From Burhinus oedicnemus (Eukaryota; Chordata; Aves; Charadriiformes; Burhinidae), in contig VFFE01008918.1 in NCBI GenBank assembly GCA_008921705.1, forward strand, positions 1,127,635 to 1,191,634: DNA of 64,000 nt. The letters run 5' to 3'. Shown here piece by piece: positions 62,801 to 64,000 of this stretch (position 1 is its first letter; each line of letters begins with the position of its first letter). The notes beneath the pieces were generated by a model. It had not been told where the DNA came from and made no database searches. It saw only the letters and a list, made by a program, of their open reading frames with translations. Made by a program: the position numbers and the translations under genes.

Positions 62801-63548
62801 CGTATGGCCCCTGCACATAAGACTTCTTTTAAACAGCTCTGTTTGAAGGAGGTAACTTTTCACCTGAAGCTACTGGACCTGAAATAACTGATGAATAATT
62901 GTTTACATGAAAGCAGAAAGTGAAGAGGATCATTAGTATATATAAAACTAATTAAATACTTTTTTTTTTTTTTTAAAACAGCTCAGAAGGAAACTGAAAG
63001 AAGAGATTTTTGGCGCTTTTATTATCTTGCAAACCCAGTGTTTGCATTCACATTTTCTGCTAAATGCCTACTCCTAACGCGACTCAAAATGGCTCAAATG
63101 AACTTACTGAAGATTGAATACACTATTTTGGACTGAAGAATAAACCAGTAAATAATTAAACTTGTATTTGTAGTGGTTGCATAGAAAGGTAACAGGACCC
63201 TCAGCTACAGAGTGTGACTACCACAGTCTCTACCCATACAATTTGCTCAAGACAAAGCTTTGCAAGGAACAATGACATGCCACAAGTATTTCACACTTAT
63301 CTTGTTTCTTACTCATTTATTAGACAAAAAGTGTTTCTTGCCTACCTGCAGTTTTTAAGGTTTAGTCTATTCAGACAATACATTAGGACCTGCGCATCAC
63401 TCCGAACTGTTGAAAGAAGCGAGTCTTCAGCTGCAAACAGACCCGTAGGTAGGGAGTCTGGCCACAATCCCATTGCTAGCAAGGAGTCACCCCAAGTCTC
63501 AGGGGAAGCCAGAGATGAAGCATGCTTTGTAACCAATTCTAACACAAG
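14683..63548 (-). CDS. MDN1: MDN1 (midasin, Rea1), 3' half, 52 coding exons
   Basis: Midasin is a giant dynein-like AAA+ ATPase of the nucleolus and nucleoplasm. It pulls WDR12/PeBoW and NLE1 off pre-60S ribosomes by gripping their UBL domains with its MIDAS domain. The 52 exons listed below sum to 8955 nt, 2984 residues plus stop, and every junction keeps frame. In order they encode helical linker (window exons 1-33), an acidic tether rich in E/D (34-45), and the VWA/MIDAS domain (46-52) with DDSSS as the DxSxS motif and a later SDGRG aspartate. The protein ends ELVTASDTL. Residue-level agreement with my memory of human MDN1 (5596 residues) is strong, especially in the last 350 residues. The AAA+ ring and the gene start lie beyond 64000. 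Confidence 0.97.
16018..16037. repeat. T20 homopolymer in MDN1 intron
   Basis: Uninterrupted T run about 200 bp from window exon 51. Confidence 0.8.
16234..16376 (-). CDS. MDN1: MDN1 window exon 51 (VWA, third MIDAS aspartate)
   Basis: Acceptor TGTGCTCAG, donor CGG/GTAAGT; phase 1 in, 0 out. Contains [20 protein letters not shown], where the SDGRG aspartate matches the third MIDAS position, and [15 protein letters not shown]. Confidence 0.96.
16602..16617. repeat. G16 homopolymer in MDN1 intron
   Basis: Run of 16 G on the + strand, which is C16 in the MDN1 transcript. Confidence 0.85.
18134..18197 (-). CDS. MDN1: MDN1 window exon 50 (VWA)
   Basis: 64 nt, acceptor TTCCTCTGCAG, donor G/GTGAGC; phase 0 in, 1 out. 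Contains [20 protein letters not shown]. Confidence 0.94.
19142..19256 (-). CDS. MDN1: MDN1 window exon 49 (VWA)
   Basis: Acceptor TTTTCTAAAG, donor CAG/GTACGA; phase 2 in, 0 out. Contains [20 protein letters not shown] and [12 protein letters not shown]. Confidence 0.95.
19351..19424 (-). CDS. MDN1: MDN1 window exon 48 (VWA)
   Basis: 74 nt, acceptor TTCATTAG, donor AG/GTGAGT; phase 0 in, 2 out. Contains [23 protein letters not shown] helix and strand. Confidence 0.95.
20073..20247 (-). CDS. MDN1: MDN1 window exon 47 (MIDAS DxSxS)
   Basis: Acceptor TTAACTTTCAG, donor CAG/GTAAAA; phase 2 in, 0 out. Contains [20 protein letters not shown] and [21 protein letters not shown] is the DxSxS metal-binding motif, so the metal site looks intact. 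Confidence 0.97.
20882..20997 (-). CDS. MDN1: MDN1 window exon 46 (MIDAS region)
   Basis: Acceptor TGATGTTTTAG, donor GAA/GTAAGT; phase 0 in, 2 out. Contains [20 protein letters not shown] and QAAKLK, which lead directly into the VWA fold. Confidence 0.95.
21926..22015 (-). CDS. MDN1: MDN1 window exon 45
   Basis: 90 nt, acceptor ACTTTTTAG, donor GAG/GTTTGT (weak); phase 0-0; 30 codons. Contains [20 protein letters not shown]. Confidence 0.91.
23235..23392 (-). CDS. MDN1: MDN1 window exon 44
   Basis: Acceptor TGTGATTGTAG, donor CAG/GTACAA; phase 1 in, 0 out. Ends with the conserved [19 protein letters not shown], the entry to the MIDAS region. Confidence 0.94.
24193..24219. repeat. Overlapping inverted repeats in MDN1 intron
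   Basis: GGCTGTCTG-GCTGA-CAGACAGCC (24193-24215) and GTCTGGCTG-ACAGA-CAGCCAGAC (24197-24219) are two perfect 9-bp hairpins that exclude each other. Confidence 0.8.
24785..24958 (-). CDS. MDN1: MDN1 window exon 43 (acidic tether)
   Basis: Acceptor CTTGTATACAG, donor G/GTACAT; phase 1-1, skippable in frame. Contains [20 protein letters not shown] and [15 protein letters not shown]. Confidence 0.92.
25606..25807 (-). CDS. MDN1: MDN1 window exon 42
   Basis: Acceptor TTCTTTTTCAG, donor G/GTACGG; phase 0 in, 1 out. Contains [20 protein letters not shown] and HKRLRT, strongly conserved. The basic groups KRKP and HKRLR could act as nuclear-localisation signals; that is inference. Confidence 0.95.
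25978..26079 (-). CDS. MDN1: MDN1 window exon 41
   Basis: Acceptor TGGTGTCTCAG, donor CAG/GTTCAT (weak); phase 0-0; 34 codons. Contains [20 protein letters not shown] and [11 protein letters not shown]. Confidence 0.92.
26458..26619 (-). CDS. MDN1: MDN1 window exon 40 (acidic tether)
   Basis: Acceptor TGTTATTTCAG, donor GAG/GTAAAT; phase 0-0; 54 codons. Contains [20 protein letters not shown] and [16 protein letters not shown]. Confidence 0.94.
26885..27207 (-). CDS. MDN1: MDN1 window exon 39 (acidic tether, longest)
   Basis: 323 nt, acceptor TTTTTTTAATCCAG, donor CAG/GTAGAG; phase 1 in, 0 out. Extremely E/D-rich, for example [20 protein letters not shown]; ends [11 protein letters not shown]. 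The complementary strand is open by compositional accident. Later AGs in the AAG repeat could shift the acceptor by three or six bases. Confidence 0.93.
27826..27961 (-). CDS. MDN1: MDN1 window exon 38 (acidic tether)
   Basis: Acceptor TTGCTCACAG, donor G/GTACAG; phase 0 in, 1 out. Contains [20 protein letters not shown] and [20 protein letters not shown]. Confidence 0.94.
28677..28820 (-). CDS. MDN1: MDN1 window exon 37 (acidic tether)
   Basis: Acceptor TTGGTTAATAG, donor GAG/GTAAAA; phase 0-0; 48 codons. Contains [20 protein letters not shown] and KIHEQIDE. Confidence 0.94.
29050..29219 (-). CDS. MDN1: MDN1 window exon 36 (acidic tether)
   Basis: Acceptor CTGTACACAG, donor GAG/GTAAAG; phase 1 in, 0 out. 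Contains [36 protein letters not shown] and [10 protein letters not shown]. Confidence 0.95.
30193..30334 (-). CDS. MDN1: MDN1 window exon 35 (acidic tether)
   Basis: Acceptor CACTAATGCAG, donor G/GTTTGG (weak); phase 0 in, 1 out. Contains [20 protein letters not shown] and [20 protein letters not shown]. Confidence 0.93.
30562..30699 (-). CDS. MDN1: MDN1 window exon 34 (acidic tether, GC donor)
   Basis: Acceptor CTTTTGTAG; phase 0-0; 46 codons starting [20 protein letters not shown] and ending KIESEDQ. The donor is CAG/GCAAGT, a GC-AG intron; no GT nearby keeps the frame. Confidence 0.93.
30832..30993 (-). CDS. MDN1: MDN1 window exon 33
   Basis: Acceptor TTAACTGCAG, donor AAG/GTAAGT; phase 0-0; 54 codons. 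Contains [15 protein letters not shown] and [19 protein letters not shown]. Last folded helical piece before the acidic tether. Confidence 0.94.
31368..31540 (-). CDS. MDN1: MDN1 window exon 32
   Basis: Acceptor TTCAAACAAAG is purine-containing but fixed by phase; donor AAG/GTAAAA; phase 1 in, 0 out. Contains [20 protein letters not shown] and [17 protein letters not shown]. Confidence 0.91.
31768..31914 (-). CDS. MDN1: MDN1 window exon 31
   Basis: The acceptor GGTTCAAAAG lacks a strong pyrimidine tract but is the site that keeps frame; donor ATG/GTACGT; phase 1-1. Contains [20 protein letters not shown] and [16 protein letters not shown]. Confidence 0.87.
32023..32166. repeat. 24-bp minisatellite, six perfect copies
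   Basis: Six identical copies of a 24-bp unit beginning TAGTTCTACTAAAAATCTCC, between window exons 30 and 31 of MDN1. Because 24 is a multiple of three, both strands stay open and give octapeptide repeats (SSTKNLLA on +). Perfect identity points to recent expansion or to an assembly artefact. Confidence 0.95.
32393..32619 (-). CDS. MDN1: MDN1 window exon 30 (linker)
   Basis: Acceptor CTTGTTGCAG, donor GTG/GTAAGG; phase 2 in, 1 out. Contains [20 protein letters not shown] and [15 protein letters not shown]. The next intron holds the minisatellite. Confidence 0.93.
33175..33654 (-). CDS. MDN1: MDN1 window exon 29 (linker)
   Basis: 480 nt, acceptor TTCTTCTTAACCAG, donor TG/GTGAGT; phase 2-2. 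Contains [33 protein letters not shown] and [16 protein letters not shown]. Confidence 0.96.
34938..35053 (-). CDS. MDN1: MDN1 window exon 28 (linker)
   Basis: Acceptor TTTTCTTTAG, donor AG/GTATTT; phase 0 in, 2 out. Contains [20 protein letters not shown] and LTEQWISL. Confidence 0.93.
36148..36253 (-). CDS. MDN1: MDN1 window exon 27 (linker)
   Basis: Acceptor TGCTCTGTCAG, donor AAG/GTAAAA; phase 2 in, 0 out. Contains [20 protein letters not shown]. Confidence 0.94.
37187..37313 (-). CDS. MDN1: MDN1 window exon 26 (linker)
   Basis: Acceptor TGTCATTCCAG, donor AC/GTATGT; phase 1 in, 2 out. Contains [20 protein letters not shown] and [12 protein letters not shown]. Confidence 0.93.
39201..39347 (-). 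CDS. MDN1: MDN1 window exon 25 (linker)
   Basis: Acceptor TTCTATACAG, donor G/GTGAGC; phase 1-1. Contains [19 protein letters not shown]. Confidence 0.93.
39518..39677 (-). CDS. MDN1: MDN1 window exon 24 (linker)
   Basis: Acceptor is a long T run ending TCTCAG; donor G/GTTAAG; phase 0 in, 1 out. Contains [20 protein letters not shown] and [11 protein letters not shown]. Confidence 0.92.
40246..40306. repeat. CAAA/CCAA-rich simple sequence
   Basis: Degenerate A/C-rich low-complexity tract in an MDN1 intron. Confidence 0.7.
41152..41347 (-). CDS. MDN1: MDN1 window exon 23 (linker)
   Basis: Acceptor TTGGTAATTAG, donor AAG/GTGACT; phase 2 in, 0 out. Contains [20 protein letters not shown]; the latter half is poorly conserved. 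Confidence 0.93.
41537..41610 (-). CDS. MDN1: MDN1 window exon 22 (linker)
   Basis: 74 nt, acceptor TTCCTAATAG, donor AG/GTAACT; phase 0 in, 2 out. Contains [20 protein letters not shown], almost identical to human. Confidence 0.95.
42056..42165 (-). CDS. MDN1: MDN1 window exon 21 (linker)
   Basis: Acceptor GTCCCTTCTAG, donor AAG/GTAAAA; phase 1 in, 0 out. Contains [20 protein letters not shown] and [10 protein letters not shown]. Confidence 0.95.
42440..42586 (-). CDS. MDN1: MDN1 window exon 20 (linker)
   Basis: Acceptor CGATGTTCAG, donor G/GTAAGT; phase 1-1. Contains [17 protein letters not shown] and [15 protein letters not shown]. The frame stays open about 75 codons into the following 274-nt intron. 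Confidence 0.94.
43736..43860 (-). CDS. MDN1: MDN1 window exon 19 (linker)
   Basis: Acceptor CTTGTTTCCAG, donor G/GTAAGT; phase 2 in, 1 out. The true frame reads [20 protein letters not shown], then [16 protein letters not shown] different frame of the same DNA is also open but is a shadow. Confidence 0.94.
44598..44692 (-). CDS. MDN1: MDN1 window exon 18 (linker)
   Basis: Acceptor TTTTTTTCCAG, donor GAA/GTAAGA; phase 0 in, 2 out. Contains [20 protein letters not shown]. Confidence 0.94.
44926..45021 (-). CDS. MDN1: MDN1 window exon 17 (linker)
   Basis: Acceptor TTATTCTGCAG, donor CAG/GTAAGA; phase 0-0; 32 codons. Contains [20 protein letters not shown], nearly the human sequence. Confidence 0.94.
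45669..45904 (-). CDS. MDN1: MDN1 window exon 16 (linker)
   Basis: Acceptor TGCTTCTTAG, donor CAG/GTAAAG; phase 1 in, 0 out. Contains [20 protein letters not shown] and [20 protein letters not shown]. Confidence 0.95.
46102..46375 (-). CDS. MDN1: MDN1 window exon 15 (linker)
   Basis: Acceptor TAATTTGCAG, donor G/GTAAGA; phase 0 in, 1 out. Contains [19 protein letters not shown] and [20 protein letters not shown]. Confidence 0.95.
47208..47369 (-). CDS. MDN1: MDN1 window exon 14 (linker)
   Basis: Acceptor TTTCCTTAG, donor AAG/GTAGCA; phase 0-0; 54 codons. Contains [20 protein letters not shown] and [12 protein letters not shown], then an eight-glutamate run and [10 protein letters not shown]. 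Confidence 0.94.
47624..47680. repeat. T/G-rich low-complexity tract
   Basis: Runs of T broken by G in an MDN1 intron, shortly before the CR1 pair. Confidence 0.7.
47848..48050 (-). mobile_element. CR1 LINE 3' fragment A
   Basis: The + strand reads AATCACAGAATGGCTTGAG, then GGAAGGGACCTCCAAAGGTCATC, the reverse complement of the avian CR1 3' end, so the element points in the - direction. It stops abruptly at AAAAAGTTT where fragment B begins. It is 5'-truncated, which is usual for CR1. Confidence 0.85.
48051..48403 (-). mobile_element. CR1 LINE 3' fragment B
   Basis: It starts with a second CR1 terminus (TCATAGAACCATAGAATTG) directly abutting fragment A and has a more diverged body. Its upstream end lies about 40 bp from the donor of MDN1 window exon 13. 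Confidence 0.82.
48442..49138 (-). CDS. MDN1: MDN1 window exon 13 (linker, largest exon)
   Basis: 697 nt, acceptor ATTTCTCAACAG, donor CAG/GTAGGA; phase 2 in, 0 out; 232 codons. Contains [40 protein letters not shown] and [23 protein letters not shown]1 starts about 40 bp past its donor. Confidence 0.96.
50253..50362 (-). CDS. MDN1: MDN1 window exon 12 (linker)
   Basis: Acceptor TTCCTTTTTAG, donor AG/GTAACA; phase 0 in, 2 out. Contains [20 protein letters not shown]. The intron before it carries the LTR element. Confidence 0.92.
50427..51495 (+). mobile_element. ERV-L-like LTR (old endogenous retroviral copy)
   Basis: It begins TGTTTGTGTGGCAAGG and ends CAACCCACCACA, with the TG...CA ends of an LTR and the GTGGGCACCTGGCATC-type 3' part I associate with avian ERV-L LTRs. 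About 1.07 kb. The middle has diverged tandem units around CCCATGCTGGAGCAGG, and an AATAAA lies near 51310. No matching 5-bp target duplication is seen, because only one LTR is present. Confidence 0.72.
51496..51610 (+). mobile_element. Retroviral leader stub after the LTR
   Basis: Directly after the LTR comes TGATGCCCAACATGGG, resembling the primer-binding and leader region of avian ERV-L elements. No gag, pol or env frame follows before MDN1 window exon 11, so the element is a 5' LTR with a truncated interior. The end point is approximate. Confidence 0.5.
51937..52318 (-). CDS. MDN1: MDN1 window exon 11 (linker)
   Basis: Acceptor CTCTGCCTCCAG, donor GAG/GTGAGT; phase 2 in, 0 out; 127 codons. 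Contains [20 protein letters not shown] and [18 protein letters not shown], a highly conserved MDN1 block. Confidence 0.95.
52424..52638 (-). CDS. MDN1: MDN1 window exon 10 (linker)
   Basis: Acceptor TTAATTTAG, donor AG/GTATTA; phase 0 in, 2 out. Contains [34 protein letters not shown] and [14 protein letters not shown]. Confidence 0.93.
52791..52961 (-). CDS. MDN1: MDN1 window exon 9 (linker)
   Basis: Acceptor CTTCTTAG, donor AAG/GTTTGT (weak); phase 0-0; 57 codons. Contains [20 protein letters not shown] and [15 protein letters not shown]. Confidence 0.9.
53610..55075 (-). mobile_element. CR1 LINE, about 1.5 kb, degraded
   Basis: On the + strand it opens with the reverse-complemented CR1 3' end (ATCATAGAACGGTTTGGG). 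It continues through the C-terminal reverse-transcriptase region, where the catalytic FADD is mutated to FANN, and into upstream ORF2. A block near 53920 appears missing compared with my memory of avian CR1. 5'-truncated; inactive. Confidence 0.85.
55342..55468 (-). CDS. MDN1: MDN1 window exon 8 (linker)
   Basis: Acceptor TTGCTACAG, donor GAA/GTAAGA; phase 2 in, 0 out. Contains [20 protein letters not shown] and [15 protein letters not shown] large CR1 lies in the next intron. Confidence 0.9.
56133..57047 (+). mobile_element. CR1 LINE with long open RT fragment
   Basis: Sense-oriented CR1. 56140-56808 is open for 222 codons and shows LINE reverse-transcriptase motifs [14 protein letters not shown] and FADDTKLGG, then the CR1 C-terminal block ([34 protein letters not shown]). 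A TGA at 56806-56808 ends the frame early; the CR1 tail coding sequence continues in a shifted frame to the gap. 5'-truncated at about 56133; its 3' end is lost in the N run. Confidence 0.87.
57048..57067. other. Assembly gap (20 N)
   Basis: Twenty unresolved bases inside the 3' part of a CR1. The round size suggests a placeholder rather than a measured length. Sequence resumes with an A-rich stretch. Confidence 0.97.
57430..57590 (-). CDS. MDN1: MDN1 window exon 7 (linker)
   Basis: Acceptor TTCTTGTTAG, donor CACAA/GTGAGT; phase 0 in, 2 out. Contains [20 protein letters not shown] and [17 protein letters not shown], very close to the human protein. Confidence 0.93.
58284..58417 (-). CDS. MDN1: MDN1 window exon 6 (linker)
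   Basis: Acceptor CCCAAACTCAG, donor GAT/GTGAGT; phase 1 in, 0 out. Contains [20 protein letters not shown] and [10 protein letters not shown]. Confidence 0.9.
59106..59215 (-). CDS. MDN1: MDN1 window exon 5 (linker)
   Basis: Acceptor TTTAATTCAG, donor AAAA/GTGAGT; phase 2 in, 1 out. Contains [16 protein letters not shown] and [11 protein letters not shown]. Too short to show as a long frame. Confidence 0.88.
59877..60009 (-). CDS. MDN1: MDN1 window exon 4 (linker)
   Basis: Acceptor TGCCTTCCCAG, donor CG/GTGAGT; phase 1 in, 2 out. Contains [20 protein letters not shown] and [11 protein letters not shown]. Confidence 0.9.
60672..60725. repeat. T/G-rich low-complexity tract
   Basis: T runs broken by G ending in 20 or more T, in the intron between window exons 3 and 4 of MDN1. 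Confidence 0.7.
60858..60971 (-). CDS. MDN1: MDN1 window exon 3 (linker)
   Basis: Acceptor TCACCTACAG, donor G/GTATTT; phase 1-1, so skippable in frame. Contains [20 protein letters not shown]. Confidence 0.88.
61293..61320. repeat. A-rich tract
   Basis: A runs broken by single T, in the intron between window exons 2 and 3 of MDN1. Confidence 0.7.
62031..62251 (-). CDS. MDN1: MDN1 window exon 2 (linker)
   Basis: Acceptor TGTGTTTCAG, donor G/GTATGT; phase 2 in, 1 out. Contains [15 protein letters not shown] and [17 protein letters not shown]; helical. Confidence 0.9.
63346..63548 (-). CDS. MDN1: MDN1 window exon 1 (linker)
   Basis: Acceptor TTGTTGTAG, donor AG/GTAGGC; phase 0 in, 2 out; 67 codons. 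Starts [20 protein letters not shown] and ends [13 protein letters not shown]. It is the most 5' MDN1 exon I could find; 63549-64000 looks intronic. Confidence 0.88.
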
Positions 63549-64000
63549 CTACAACAACCAACCAAAAAGCAGTTTAGAATCATATTCAAACATGTATTAA
63601 AGTAAAATAGCTCAGGGAACTCTCTAATTACATGTAATTTTTAAGAAATCATTATAGATCAATAGTTCTACGAATACTACATCACCTACACAATAATGGT
63701 ACCAAAATATTCCAATCATAAGTGAAATAACCTGCTGTACATTTTAAAATAGGAAGTGAATATTGCTGTCTCCAGATGACAGTGCGCACAGTGTTTCAGG
63801 CTATAGATCAATCAGTATTAATATCCCAAAGTCCCAGCTGAAGCTGTTAAAAAACAAGTAAGCCTCAGAGTCCAACTGGGATATCGTCTTGGCTTCCTTA
63901 TGCTGCAAAGGACTGAGCCACTATCTACAAGATGTCCGACAAACCATATTTATCCCCTGGGGAATATCGCAATAAGCACATCCCACATTGACAGTCTTTA
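63549..64000 (-). other. MDN1: MDN1 intron, upstream edge of window
   Basis: No frame here resembles MDN1 and no convincing acceptor/donor pair was found, so the next upstream exon lies beyond the window. Confidence 0.6.

Overview
The window is vertebrate nuclear DNA, almost certainly from a bird. It has intron-split genes with GT/AG borders, CR1 LINEs with the typical avian 3' end, an LTR and leader resembling the avian ERV-L group, and the gene order ANKRD6 - LYRM2 - MDN1, which I know from human chromosome 6q15. No prokaryotic features, CRISPR arrays, tRNAs or rRNAs were seen.

Layout. (1) 1-7278, + strand: the last six coding exons of ANKRD6 (diversin), about 494 codons, ending in a coiled coil and a stop at 7276-7278. 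Its 3' UTR probably runs to a poly(A) signal at 7680 or 9026. Two further exon-like pieces lie downstream (7776-7881 and 8338-8362). (2) 9952-12207, - strand: complete LYRM2, three coding exons and 88 residues, starting in a CpG-rich block at about 11850-12560. ANKRD6 and LYRM2 converge tail to tail. (3) 14683-63548, - strand: the 3' half of MDN1 (midasin/Rea1). I placed 52 coding exons whose phases all join, 8955 nt or 2984 residues plus stop. They cover the helical linker, the glutamate/aspartate-rich tether (window exons 34-45) and the C-terminal VWA/MIDAS domain (window exons 46-52). The AAA+ ring lies upstream, outside the window.

The MDN1 introns hold the mobile DNA: two abutting CR1 3' ends (47848-48403), an ERV-L-like LTR with a stub of leader (50427-51610), a 1.5-kb CR1 (53610-55075), a CR1 with a long open reverse-transcriptase fragment that runs into a 20-N assembly gap (56133-57047), and a perfect 24-bp x 6 minisatellite (32023-32166).

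How the genes relate. MDN1 is the giant ATPase that strips assembly factors from pre-60S ribosomes. LYRM2 is a small mitochondrial LYR protein linked to respiratory complex I. ANKRD6 is a Wnt/planar-polarity scaffold. Their adjacency looks like conserved synteny rather than a shared pathway. I found no convincing new biological system. The most useful leads are a GC-AG intron, a modular set of frame-preserving acidic exons, the unexplained exon-like pair after ANKRD6, and the minisatellite.
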